From assembly GCA_030844895.1 (NCBI GenBank), contig CM061223.1:3472001-3536000 (forward strand): a stretch of DNA of 64,000 bases, written 5' to 3'. How positions within the stretch are numbered: the stretch's first letter is position 1; every line of letters begins with the position of its first letter. The notes under the pieces are model-generated. The model worked only from the letters and a program-made list of their open reading frames with translations, was not told where the DNA came from and searched no databases. The position numbers and the translations under genes are program-made. Source of the stretch: Ambrosia x helenae (taxonomy: Eukaryota; Streptophyta; Magnoliopsida; Asterales; Asteraceae). This document shows positions 48,301 through 59,564 of the stretch, one piece after another.

Positions 48301-48967
48301 ACTATGATCAGATTTAACTCTTTCCAAAGCTATATATTCAGCGCAAGGCCACTCATAAAGAATTCCCAACTAACCAAAATCCTGTCAATCCTGCTTAGCT
48401 TATCACCTGCAAGAAAAGTAAATCGTCTCCCTTTCAAGGAGTATTCATGTAAGTCCGCATCGTTAATAAAATCATTAAACTCGGACGCCTCCACCGCGTT
48501 AAAAACCGAATTTCGTCTTTCTTCCTCATACCTAACCGAGTTAAAATCACCCGCCACTATCCACCTACCATCACCCTCACCCATCAACCTCTTTATATCC
48601 TCCCAAAGAACAGTTTGTAAACAATGTTCTGGGGAGCATACACGTTAACCAAATGATACTTATGGCCACTCCCCTTAACCGACCCAGAAACAAGGATCCA
48701 GTTGGGGTTTTTCACCACCCTGTCCACACTAAAAACTTTAGGGTCCCAGAACGACACTAGACCACCCGACCTCCCCGAAGAAGGAACCCAATCATGTTTG
48801 AACTCCCCATACCCCCAGAAATTGCCCAATTGAACCGTATCTAAAGACTGAAATTGTGTTTCTTGTAACATAATGAAACTAATCTCATTAGCCACCCTAA
48901 TACTTCGAACCCAATCCGCCTTCCCAACACGACCCATACCCCGGATATTCAATGAAATAATATTCAT
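45341..48967 (-). pseudogene. LINE ORF2: endonuclease and reverse transcriptase (frameshifted)
   Basis: The N-terminus (48967 leftwards) is an APE-type endonuclease: start MNIISLNIRGMG, catalytic-site motifs LQETQ, GDFNSV (about 48530) and SDHSP (about 48310). The RT follows (47573-46257) with FRPISLIGS, FKIDFEKAYDNVNW, GIRQGDPLSPFLF and the catalytic YADD at 46914-46925. The C-terminal part (46329-45341) has the zf-RVT motif with WRAFLDRLPTK, WCHSFDESIEHLL and C. In life it nicks target DNA and primes reverse transcription there. Frameshifts or stops near 48600, 48340, 47750, 47580 and 46260 break it into five or six segments. Its ATG overlaps the ORF1 stop in ATGA (48964-48967). Confidence 0.93.
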
Positions 48968-50658
48968 TGAGTAACCTCTTGAAAACCTTCATTGCGCAAC
49001 ACCTCTTTAACATTTGGAACAAAAACATCTAGATTTTCAACCCCCAGAGCACGACTCAACAAAATAGTTTGATTAGCTTCATTATCAAGCGGACTTACAG
49101 GATCATCGGCTATACGTGGGATATCATCAGTTGTTACCTCTTCGGCTACTGGACCGTATTCTACTTGAGCCTCAACATCACTTGGAACTCTTCTGTTTAG
49201 ATCCGGTGTTAAGAAAACCTCCTCCGAACCAACCATATCACAATCAACGCTGTTATCTTGGTCTTCATTAGATGAAAAAATGCCTATCAACCGATCAACC
49301 CGAACATATCATTGTTTTCCCGCGACCTCTTCTTGGGACGTTCTAAGGAGCCGCTGCTTTCACTCCTGTTCTTAACAACGCCTTACGACGAAATTTTTTC
49401 TTTCCTTTAGACGCACCCGTCTGAGTAACGTCCACCCCAACTCGCTCAACACCTTCTTCCACCCTAGCTTGATCATTAACACCCTGGCCCTCGTCTACCG
49501 TTACTATGTTCTCTTGAACCTGCTCCTCTACTCGTAACATTCACCTTCCTCATGGTCATCTTGCAAGTGCTCAACCTGAGGTTCGGCCTGTTGGTGAATA
49601 CTACAATCATCCTCCTCAAGATCAACCACACATTCAGGAACCCACTCACCCACATCCTCGTCAATCCAGACATTAAACGTGCGGCCTCTCCAAGTGACGT
49701 CAACCCTATCCACAATCCTCTTACACTCCTTAGTCAGTACACCAATGAGAGCATAAGATAGATTGTTCACATCTCCTGATAGTGACGCCGATTGAACCAG
49801 CTTGCCATACCTACTTCCGATCACATCGTACACCTGGTCAACGTCAATTGAGCGGGAATTCCATGAACTTGTAACCAAGCGATACGGCCCTCCTCAACGA
49901 ACCCACCTTCAGTCCATGGTTGCAACAACTCAAACCAACCTGACCAAGCTTGAACATCTTTAAAAAAATCCCTCCATATCCTTGCAATCATAGAAAACCA
50001 AAGCCACTGATAAGCCTCCCAAATACTTGATATCCATCGCTATCCATCCCTTGCTTTTCATAATCTGCTTGAGTGATGTCAAAGTATTAAGATCCACTAC
50101 CTTCCCATAAAGTGCACATTCAGACCAATGTATGAACCGTTCCACTGTATCATCAATTTTAATAACATCCACCTTGTTTCTATTCATTAGTGAATCCATG
50201 AATGAACGTCCTGCATTAACGTGCATGTGTTCACCCCCCTCTGAACCCACGGAACTAAGGTTTGCATGGGAAGTCTCCTTCCGAACATTCTTCGATCTCT
50301 TTTGCCCACCCTCTGGCTGATTCACTTTCTGACCATCCACGAACCGTGCAACCGAGATAAATAACTTGTACGTCCCCAACCAAACACCCGACATCTCATT
50401 CTCTAACCGGGCTGTATCGTGCACCTCAGAGAACGTGACGAAGGCAAACCGTTTACCCCATTTGTCAAGTTTCCTAGCGATGTACGACCCTTCATAATTC
50501 CCGTACCCCTTCAACACCTCCTTTAAATCTTGTGATGAGCACTTCGGAGGAAGATTCGAAACGAAAAACTTGGAGAAAACCTTGTTAGAAGCCTCAGAAG
50601 ATCGATCGTTCCTTCTACCATGCCGATTACGTTGACGTTCCCATCCGTCTGTATCCAT
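48964..50658 (-). pseudogene. LINE ORF1: RRM-type RNA-binding protein (frameshifted)
   Basis: Starts MDTDGWERQRNRHGRR at 50658. An RRM follows, with RNP2-like KFFVSNLPP and RNP1-like GKRFAFVTF (about 50430-50580), then a basic linker and a WRGRTFNVWIDED region near 49700. The C-terminal part is acidic and low-complexity, ending at TGA 48964-48966. ORF1 proteins of plant L1 elements bind element RNA. A one-base expansion of a T run (about 49965) and a second shift near 49860 break the frame, and another lies around 49300-49340. Confidence 0.85.
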
Positions 50659-50729
50659 TCTCCTAGGATCGCCCGAGGTCTTCGGAGCGGCGCTAGGGTT
50701 TTTATTTCCTGGTTTGATCTAAATTAGAT

Positions 50730-51255
50730 AGGGCATTGTCTTGTTCATATTTTATAATCAATGAAGGTGTGTACATTTTTTTAATCTAATCATGTATTAA
50801 AGAATGTTTTTATTACCATATAACCAATTATTGTTAGACAAATTCACAATAACAACCAAGGAAGCAATCATAGAAGTTTAATGTGGATGAGTTGAATTAT
50901 TTTATCAACTTAATTGAAAGAAAGAAAGACGTTTTTTTAATTATTGTTTGCATTACTGTCATGCATAAAACTTTTACAACAAAATATTTGTATGACTCGA
51001 GCACAACATAAAATCACAAATACCCAATAAGTCCATAAGACTGGGTTAAGTTAAATATTTTTTACGTATATCTTTTATTAGATATTCTATTTAATTGGAT
51101 TAATATGGTTACATGTGCGGCTAGTCCAATTAGTAGAGACATCCATGTGCTTTTTAAAGTGGGGGTGTTAGATTCAAACTTGGTCAAAAACAAAATTGTA
51201 GGCAGATGAAATCCTGGCCCTCCATCACACTTTGATCAACGGTTGACAAATTTTA
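50730..51255. other. No gene; tRNA-like SINE relic
   Basis: AT-rich. At about 51115-51172 lie box A-like (GGCTAGTCCAATTAGTAGAG) and box B-like (TTAGATTCAAACTTGG) motifs of a probable degenerate SINE. No ORF. Confidence 0.4.
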
Positions 51256-51327
51256 GACCTTTAGCGGCGACACTTTGACAGGTCGCTGTTAAAGGTGTCG
51301 CCGCTAATAACCAAAATCCTTGTAGTG
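51256..51327 (-). mobile_element. CACTA-type terminus with palindromic subterminal repeat
   Basis: On the minus strand the end reads CACTACAAGGATTTTGG, followed by an inverted pair TTAGCGGCGACAC / GTGTCGCCGCTAA about 30 bp apart. This is characteristic of CACTA ends. The other end was not seen. Confidence 0.6.
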
Positions 51328-51836
51328 AACCCATTAGGGATCAAACTGTCCGTTACTTATTACCAACATGCCCACAGGATTAATCTACCTTCTATTAAAA
51401 TAATATATCATCATAAAATATTTAGTATCATACCAATGAGAAAATAAAATTACGAGTGTGATAATAATCCATGGTTAACAACTTGTGATAATTGTTTTAT
51501 AAACGGAACAGGTGTTAATAGCATTCTTTGGATATTTTATGTATTTTGTTAGAAATTTGATTAAAAAGACACATATATATTTGGAGTATTGGATTTAAAT
51601 AATCCAAAGTTTGGACTATTGGCTGATAATAATTCGAACTTTAACGTTGGACCAGGACAATCCCAAGTGGACATGTATGTGTCAAAAATGAACCTCCGTT
51701 AACTCTGAACTAACTGGGTTAGTGAAAGCTGACGTGTCAGTTGAGGTGGCATGCTGACGTGTACACCACTGCTGACGTGGCAGCTGAGGTGTATGTTTAC
51801 TTGGATTTTTTTTTAATATCACCAGTTTCATCTTCA

Positions 51837-51902
51837 TCATATCATTATCATCATCATCATCATCATCATCATCATCTTTATTCATCGTCATCATATCATC
51901 AT
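51837..51902 (+). repeat. (CAT)n microsatellite
   Basis: TCATCATCATCAT runs with short interruptions. Asp-rich and His-rich ORFs over it are by-products. Confidence 0.85.
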
Positions 51903-52070
51903 CTTCTTTCAACAACAGACCTGTAAATCCATTTCTCCCTCAAAACCCCAAACACAATAATACTTTCAATGTATCACAACAGCAGCATCATCATCTTCAT
52001 CTATCATAACAGCTAAAAACCGACCAAATCCACTGTCCCTCTAAATCCATCGTCCACCACCCATCAGAAA

Positions 52071-52280
52071 ATGTCTCTGACCAATCAAAACCCTTATCCG
52101 TCAACTCATTCAACCAAACCCATGGGTTCCCTCCCACATTTCTCACCAGACCCACCCGAACCGCTAACCCAAACCATCGACCTAACCAAGCTAAAAACCC
52201 TATTCAACAAACTCAACCTCTACTTGACCCCACCACCGACTCCAACTTCTGCTCACCATCTACTCACCTACACCATTTGT
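52071..52280 (+). pseudogene. Captured coding-like fragment in the MULE (left part)
   Basis: An ATG at 52071 opens a Pro/Thr/Ser-rich frame (MSLTNQNPYPSTHSTKPMGS...LTKLKTLFNKLNLYL) that reads into the solo LTR at 52281. The rightward continuation after the LTR is at 54749-54880 but in another frame. The family is unrecognised. Confidence 0.4.
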
Positions 52281-54748
52281 TGTCACACCCTCAAATTCCA
52301 CTCGCGGGGTTTTACTGCGAGGCGTGTGACACACCAGGATCTAAGTAACAGTCACAATAAACGACAAGTATATGATATGAAAACGACGTAAACCATTCAT
52401 TAAGTTCTCAAAATGTAACCACAACAGCGGAAGCATAAAACATCTTTACAACTCGAAAAGTAAAAGTATTAAGTCTGATAATGTTCAAAACCATGCAAGT
52501 GGAATCCTAGACACCGTGTGACACTGTGCGCCTATCAATAGCTGCTACCTTAGCGACCTGAGAAGACATGCTAAAAACGTTAGCACAAAATGCTGTGAGT
52601 TCACAGGTTTTTAAGTAAAACGTTTCCAAAGTTTGAGTGATTCCATCATGTTACCGTTATGCTAAAAGGATGCCAACCCAGCATATGAAATCGCTAATAC
52701 GATATCGGATATATAACACCCATGTGTAACCGAATTGCCAACCCAGGCATAACTGAACTACCGATCCACGGTGAAATGAATGGCCGAGCCCAGCCAACCG
52801 AACTACCGAACCATGGCTAACTGAACTATCGTACAGTAAGAACACGAAGTAACACTAGCATAACATGATCAGTATGAAAGCAAGTACAGAGCATGTTTAT
52901 CCCCCGAAAACATAAACACTGAAAGACGGGCCGTGAAACTCACCTTAGGTTGCGTCTTCAAGTTAATAAGGATCCCGACATGAATTGATAGTCCCAACTA
53001 CCGGCGACCTATCATAATGTTTACATAAGTGTCCTGACTATTAACCCATAGGCTAACTAGTCCCCGATTGTCCAGATCGTGACCACGTATGTTTAAAAAT
53101 GTGTTTAAACCGTTAACCCGACACACCAGACAGACCCGACATCCGTTGGTGACCCGTTACACTAATTGATCAAGTATATATAGTTAACACACAAGAATCA
53201 TGCATAAAACACTTAGTTTGTATCAAAAATCGCACGTATGAAGTCATAAGGTCAAATCAGCAAATTACCAGACTGATTTGACCCATTTATAGGTCCATTC
53301 GACCCATAAGTAAGTTGGTTCGACCCTATGCTTGTTCATTCAACCAAAACACAAGTTCATTCGACCTAACACATGTTAATTCGACCTAAATCATATTCGT
53401 TCGACCATTCTGAGGTTTATTCGACCCAATAGCAAGTTCATTCGACCTAATCAATTCTTGGTTCAACCCTTAACCTGCAAAACCTCCTAAAATGCACCAA
53501 ATCGCATCTAAACAGTCCGAAAACATCACGAAACACCACGAATCATAGCAGTCCACTACCATTAATCTATCCCCACAAAACCTTACCCATTTTACCTCGA
53601 AATCAGTCCGTTTTACAAGTTACCCAAAATAACAACTTATGGAAATGTCACGTCATACGCATGCAATCCTTACCTGATATGGAAACTTATCAAAATCATC
53701 TATCAATTAGCTCAATATGCTCAGATTATCATGTGCAAGAAAACCCTTAATCATTTCATTAACAATAACATCATCTAGATCTAACACAAAATCCACAAAA
53801 TGAGCAAAACATCATCAATAAACCAATTATAACCCATATCAATCATAAATCATCATCAATAATAGCCCTAGATCATTGTTATAACATCTACATTGTAATC
53901 AATCATAAAACAATTCCATACAAGTTCATAACACATCATTTAACACCATTAACACATGTATTTTGCATGAAAACTCATTGTTAATGAAAAGGTTTTGTTT
54001 AGAAAGATGTTAGAAAGGATTTTATCCATGAAAACATGTTTGAATCAGATCTGGACACTTAGGGTTTGATAAAAACGAATTAAAATGAATGAAAATGGTT
54101 TTAGATCAAGAACACACCTTGAATCTTCTCTTGTTTGTGATATAGAGGATATGTTTGTGTTAGGATTTGAAAAACAAGATCAAAAACTCCTTTCTACAGG
54201 TTTATGGTTGAGAGAGAGCACTTAGAGGCGTTTAGGGTTTGTGAAATGATAAGAAGTTGCAAAGTATAGTATTTATAGGTGATATTCATTCGACCCTTAC
54301 AAAGGTAGAATGAGTTCCTCACAAGCTGGTTCGAACCCCCATGAGGTCGAACCAGTTTCCCAGACTTCTCAGTTTCTCTGGTTTTTGTCGTTTGAACGCG
54401 TTTTAACACATGTTAACCCATCTAACACATGAACATGCAATCCTAACATATGTTTAACATGTATAATAATATACACATCACTTAAACACGTATGTACACG
54501 TTACACATAATATATGAAGCGATTCAAGTTTATCATCTAATCCAATTATGTAAGTTCACCAACAACGGGACTCAAGACTCGTGTGTGCGTTAAGATGACC
54601 CCCAATGATCCTCTGAATCATTGAACCCTGGACAATACGTAATGTATCCCTACTTAATCGATCCAGTTAAGTATGTTAAATAAATGTTTTCACTAAGGTA
54701 GACTTATATGTTTGAAAAAATGTTACCCTGAGTTTGTCGGGTGTCACA
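52281..54748 (-). repeat. Solo LTR (same family as 36977-39901), minus strand
   Basis: 2468 bp, ends TGTCACACCC...GGGTGTCACA. Near-matching 5-bp TSDs TTTGT / TCTGT (52276-52280, 54749-54753). On the minus strand it has a TATA box (CCTATAAATACTATAC, about 54263-54278) and the same 3' segment as the LTR at 36977 (AACTCACxxCATTxTxTGC, then TTTTAGCATGT, then CCGC and GGGGTTTTAC...GTGGAATTTGAGGGTGTGACA in pieces). The interior has many irregularly spaced TTCGACC/TTCGACCTAA motifs (53275-53465). Confidence 0.82.
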
Positions 54749-54880
54749 TCTGTCGATACCCACCTGCAACAGCAACCGCTAGTTCGACCTTCATACGAGC
54801 GAGGCGGCTTGTTGGATTTCAAGGAAGCTTTGGAATCTAGAAACGTTCGAGGATGTAAAGAGAGAATAGACCTTCCGTGA
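54749..54880 (+). pseudogene. Captured coding-like fragment in the MULE (right part)
   Basis: The frame from 54752 to TGA 54880 reads VDTHLQQQPLVRPSYERGG, then LLDFKEALESRN and GCKERIDLP. The composition looks like genuine protein. It continues the sequence cut by the solo LTR. Family unknown. Confidence 0.4.
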
Positions 54881-55105
54881 AAGGGATATTATTATGGTGG
54901 AGGAGAGGGGAGATGGTGAGGAGAGGGATGGTGGCGGTAGAGATGGTGGTAGCAGTGGTGTTGCAGGTGAGGAGAGGGAACGGGGCGGACTGGCGGTGGC
55001 GATGAGGATAATGATGACGTTGTTAATGAAGATGGTGGTTCATTCAAATAAAATATTTCCAAGTCATCGTGACACCTCAGCTGCCATGTCAGCATGCCAT
55101 ATCAA

Positions 55106-55482
55106 TAGGGCTGGCATAACAGTTACACAAACCTGTTAAGACACGAACATGATGCCTATAAACACGAACACGACACAAAATCTAATCGTGTCCTTTTTTC
55201 AAACACGAACACGAACCTGAGTATAACAGGTTAACACGATAAGACACGATAAGAAACACCTAGTAAAACAGGTTAACATGACACGACACGGTAAGACATG
55301 ATAAAGAAACATGATAAGACACGATAAGACTTGTTAATACATGAACACGAAACATGTAAACACGAACACAACACGAAAATAAACAGGTTTTAACGTGTCG
55401 ACTGGTTTATAGACACGAAACCTGTTAAAATCGTGTTGGTTCGTGTCAGGTTATCGTGTTCGTGTCTGAATTGTCAGCCCTA
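55106..55482. mobile_element. hAT MITE built of ACACGAACACGA-type repeats
   Basis: 377 bp. Inverted ends TAGGGCTGGCA / TAGGGCTGACA and 8-bp TSDs CATATCAA / AATATCAA (55098-55105, 55483-55490; one mismatch). The interior is repeated AACACGAACACGACAC / AGACACGATAAGA units, partly in inverted order, so the transcript could form a long hairpin. Confidence 0.8.
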
Positions 55483-55655
55483 AATATCAATAGTCACGTC
55501 AGCTTACACTAACCCAGTTAATTAAGAGATAATGGAGGTTCATTTTTGACACCCACATGTCCACTTGGGATTATCCTGGTCCAACGTTAAAGTTCGAATT
55601 ATTATCGACTAATGACTCAAACTTTAGATTATTTAAATCAAATACCCATGTATAT

Positions 55656-56636
55656 TAAGGGCCAGTGGTGTCTACATTCCGTTTACTATGATTTTTAGAT
55701 CACAAACGTGGCTAAAATTATTAATACCCGTCTTTTAATCTCTCTAAAGCAAAAAAAATAAAATATTTACAAAATAAAAACTGAATTAAAACATACAGTT
55801 ATAAAATTGAAAGCAAAATAAACCAAATGGTTTGACTTTGCGTTTGTTACATGATTTAGGTTTATTAGCTAGGCCTTCATATATAAATATATATATAATA
55901 TATATATATATATAAACAACTTTTAGTACAAGTTAGGTTAAATTAAAACTATCAAGCTTAAGACAGTAACAGTGAACAGTGTTGACGGGTAGGTCAAAGA
56001 TAAAAAAAATATGTGTTCTTGTTTACCTTAACTAGTTAGGGTTAGAATGGTGTCGAAAATGAAGATTTGTGATTGGTGTCAGATTTTAGCCTATTAAAAA
56101 GATTTATGAAGCTTGCTTATGTGTTAAAAATGTGTTTGAAAGTGAGAATCAAGGATTCCAGATGGTTGGTAAGAACAAGACACAATGGTTTTCAACTTTG
56201 ATTAGGAATTGTCAAAAACGACAACTAAAATGTTAAAAATAGATTATGAAATGAATTCAAAAATACAATAAAAATTAAAAAATAGATAATGAATGTCCCT
56301 AGCTATATGATAGGTTAATAGAGCCATTCGCCTGTACCTCTCAGCGTATGAGACCCATTCTTCTAAAAAAGTTTAAACTATATATGATGCAAATGACCTA
56401 CATTTGATCTAGTGCACTCTTAGAGTGGAGGGAGTGGGGGGAAGGATGGGCGGAGAGAGGCCTCCACCGGCGGGAACACCGACCTCTAGGGGCGTGGAAG
56501 GCTGGGCGGGGGTGAGTGGCGGGGAAGACTTCATGGGCGTGGGGGATGTTTGGGCCACATGGCATTTTTTGATTGGCTGTTTTTTTATATATAAATCTTA
56601 CACACAATAATATATTATTCCCTTCCACTCCCCACA
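55656..56636. other. No gene; AT-rich, then G-rich MITE remains
   Basis: A (TA)n run lies at 55888-55913. From about 56415 a G-rich block (GAGTGGAGGGAGTGG) to CCACTCCCC at 56622-56634 resembles a Harbinger-type MITE whose right end is cut by the chromovirus LTR at 56637. Confidence 0.4.
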
Positions 56637-58198
56637 TGTAACACCCAACCGATGGCGGAAACATCGGGGTGCCACGTATAGATGATTGTTTTCAGTAGCA
56701 CATGGTATAATATAAATTTTAAATAATTTATTCAAAACATAATATCCAAAATGTGAAATAATGTCTAAGAATTCAAATACATAACATCAAATAATAACTT
56801 CAAAAACTTCAAATAAACTTCAAGATAAATCCTCATGCTAACTCAAGCCTCAGCTTCATTGTTACCTGAAACATGTTAATTTTGAAAGTATTTGGGTCAA
56901 CATAAGTTGGTGAGAATTACATAGGTTTTTGATGATAAATGAATAAAATGTTATGCAATTCATGTGTCATGTTAATCTAGCCCATATGTGAGAACATATT
57001 AGAAATAAATCGAGTGCATAATCAACCCTGCTGACTGTTATAAAATGATACATACCATACACTTATGGTCCCAATGAATATGTTATGCGATAACAAACAC
57101 CCACGTAACCTTTGTAGGAGGCACGTATCCGGGTGGGATTGTCAGTCCAATAGATCTATCAATGTATACCGTCGGCTGATCAATGTTAATGATTATGCTA
57201 GAATGGTGCTTACTCTAATCATGCTCAAGACAATATGCAACATAGAAAACACATAGACACATTGATGATTGAATTGCAATGAAAATGTTATAACATGTTT
57301 CACCCCCAAAAATGGTGATAAATAAAAGGGGCTATGTAAACTCACCTTAGCAAATGTTAACTTGTTGTAAAGATATGATAATTGTGTTGCCCAAAGTGAT
57401 CCCAAATATTACCCTATAATGAGGTAATATATAAAAAGTCTAAGTCTAATTAACTAATATGTGTATCCTAGGGTTTCGATTTGGGGATAATCAATTGTTA
57501 AATTTAATTTAAAAATGTTAATTAAATAAAGAAAATTGGATAATTAATGAAAAATAGTCTTTTTATAAAATTTGAATTTTGAGTGAGCACATTAAAGTGT
57601 TTGAAGCAATAAAATAATTTTTATAAAATTATTTCATTTAAAATAGATTTTTAAATCTATTTATTTATAAATAGCCAATTATTAACTTTAATAATCAAAA
57701 ATACTAAAATTAAAGAAATCTTATTTTAAAAATCATATTTCTGTTCTAAATGATTAAAAATAATTTGTATAAAATTTTGGTGCAAAAATGATGAAAATTG
57801 GATTTATTATGAATTAATTATGATTAAATCTAACAAAAATTGTTTAAAAATATAAAATAAATGATTTTACTGATTTAAAAATTATTTCAGTAAAGGTTGA
57901 CTTTATAAAAAGTCAGGATAAATTTTTGGGAAATTTAATAAAACTGTTTTGATATAATAATGGATTTTTATAAATATAATAGTATAAAAATGATTTAATT
58001 ATTATAATTATTAAATAAATGATTTTCTGAAAAATAAAAATTGTAAATAACACTTTTATATCAGATAAACAATTATAATTTTTTTAGAATTTATAAAATA
58101 GTTTAGGTATTTTAAAAAGAATTTAAAAGATTAAAGGATTTAATATATATATATATTAAATTGTTTGCTAAAAAGAAAAGAAAAGAAAAGAATACCAA

Positions 58199-58288
58199 AA
58201 ACCCGGTCAGAGCCGGGACTCGAACCCGGGTGACCTCTGTGGAGGGTCAGAGTCACAACCACCTGGCCTAGGCCGGTGGTTGTGATGA
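58199..58288 (-). repeat. tRNA-like sequence inside the LTR, minus strand
   Basis: Box A-like TAGGCCAGGTGGTTGTGA and a perfect box B GGGTTCGAGTCCCG (at about 58211-58224 on +), spaced as in a tRNA, followed by an A/T-rich (AAAAG)n stretch. I cannot fold a full acceptor stem; it is likely a SINE or tRNA pseudogene. Confidence 0.5.
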
Positions 58289-58883
58289 TTCTGGTTTTAA
58301 TTTAAATAAATACAATAGCGAAAAAACCAGTTTTATCCCCAATTATTAACGCGATGAACCCTAGATTTACAATCAGATGATTCAGACAACAATAGCCCGA
58401 TTAATGTTAGGGCTATTGTGCTGGGATGCCGAAGAACTAAACCCACCAAAAATATTAGACTCACAGTGTAGGATTGATGTTGATGGTCGGGTCAAAGAGA
58501 AAGTCAACCACGAGCAAAAATAAGCAATTACAGAGTGAATTAGAGAGATATAGAGATTGAGAGAGAGTTGTGAGCGATTAGACAAGGCTCGCAGACCATC
58601 TATATATACTAGAGGATTAGGGTTAGGGTTTATTAGAAGGTTGACTTTAAATTTAATAATACGCGTCAAATTGAATAGAAAGGTCAACAATTGACGTGTA
58701 ATCGTTGTGTATTTGCGTTGGATTGGGCCGGTTATAGCACGAATTTGCCAAAAAATATATCAATTACGCGTTTAATTGTTGGATTGGTCACCAAGGAATC
58801 CCACAGTTGACTTTCCTTGTCAACTGTGGGAGTTTTGATGTGTGCATAAGTATAATACGCGTCCGGGTTTTATCAAAACAGAA

Positions 58884-58964
58884 GTCCAGCCCAGTTGGTT
58901 TGTGCATTGTGTAAGTGTGGCCCGGCCTTTGGCGCGGTTCGATTCCCCGGCCAAGGCAATGTTT
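58884..58964 (+). repeat. tRNA-like sequence inside the LTR, plus strand
   Basis: Box A-like CAGCCCAGTTGGTTTGTGCA and box B-like GCGGTTCGATTCCCC, then a T-rich run. The orientation is opposite to 58199-58288. No TSD was seen. Confidence 0.5.
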
Positions 58965-59131
58965 TATTTTTTTTGATATAATATACAAAACACACATATA
59001 TATAATAATTTTATATAGTAGTAGGGTTCCATAATCGCGACAAAAATAATAAAGGCGAATATAAAATGAAAACTTGACGTTTTTATTAATGTCGGTGCGT
59101 AACGTACAAGTATTTAATGCGTAATGTTACA

Positions 59132-59149
59132 GTCTCCCCTACTTTTAGG
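59132..59149 (-). other. Polypurine tract of the chromovirus
   Basis: The minus strand reads AAAAGTAGGGGAGAC immediately before the LTR start at 59131. Confidence 0.85.
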
Positions 59150-59159
59150 AACTTCGTCC

Positions 59160-59564
59160 GAAGTTGGAGTTGGAGAGTCTGGTGGAAAAAGATGCGGATA
59201 CTTCGACTTCATCTGGTCTTTACCTCCCAAGTGAACTCTGGGCCTCGTTTAGATTCCAACGAACCTAAACGATCGGAATACGACTGCGCTTGAGTTTCTT
59301 GACTCCAGTGTCAACAATCTCGACGGGTTTCTCGATAATGTGCATGCTTTCATCGATTTGCACATCCTCAAGAGGAACATGAAGGTTCTCATCTGCTAAG
59401 CATTTCTTGAGATTCGAAACATGGAAGGTCGGGTGAACATTGCTTAGCTCAGGTGGAAGATCAAGCTTGTAAGCCACTTTTCCAACTCTGTCAAGAATTT
59501 GAAGGGGCCTACGTATCGAGGAGCTAGCTTTCCCTTTCTCCCGAAACGAATAACTCCTTTCCAA
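59160..59564 (-). pseudogene. Chromovirus integrase C-terminus / chromodomain-like tail (frameshifted)
   Basis: Segment with KVAYKLDLPPEL, VHPTFHVSNLKKC and LHVPLEDVQID, then SRIPIV, followed (after single-base shifts near 59250 and 59215) by the conserved VRWN and GPEFTWE motifs. In this lineage the region is a chromodomain-type module that guides integration to heterochromatin. A stop after SRIPIV truncates the frame. Confidence 0.8.

Larger units (their letters stand above)
45229..50714 (-). mobile_element. Near full-length LINE (L1-type non-LTR retrotransposon)
   Basis: 5486 bp with perfect 15-bp TSDs TGATCTAAATTAGAT (45214-45228, 50715-50729) and a poly-A tail (poly-T at 45229-45237 on +). 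The order is a short 5' UTR, ORF1 (RRM), ORF2 (APE endonuclease, RT, C-terminal zinc-binding region), a short 3' UTR and poly-A. Both ORFs are frameshifted, so it is inactive. Intact TSDs and 5' end suggest a fairly recent full-length insertion. Confidence 0.95.
51582..55646. mobile_element. MULE carrying gene-like sequence, with nested solo LTR and hAT MITE
   Basis: Inverted ends of at least 160 bp (51582-51745 against 55500-55646; about 85-90% identical by eye, sharing GATTTAAATAATC and AATTCGAACTTTAACGTTGG) with 9-bp TSDs CATATATAT / CATGTATAT (51572-51580, 55647-55655; one mismatch). There is no transposase. The interior carries gene-like DNA (51930-52280, 54749-55070), interrupted by a 2468-bp solo LTR. 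A hAT MITE sits near the right end. Confidence 0.75.
56637..59131 (-). repeat. 3' LTR of the chromovirus, 2495 bp
   Basis: On the minus strand it starts TGTAACATTACGC right after the polypurine tract and ends GGGTGTTACA. A TATA-like element (AGTATATATAGATG, about 58597-58611) lies in its first third. It includes two tRNA-like sequences in opposite orientation. Its last 250 bp resemble those of the solo LTRs at 36977 and 52281. Confidence 0.88.

Noticed and set aside
54894..55139. Gly/Glu/Arg-rich ORF (and its antisense Pro/Ser/His ORF)
   Set aside because: Low-complexity GGTGG/GAGGAG sequence inside the MULE, running into the hAT MITE.
58199..58288. Functional tRNA gene
   Set aside because: Internal promoter boxes are present but no cloverleaf or acceptor stem could be formed by eye; more likely a SINE or tRNA pseudogene.
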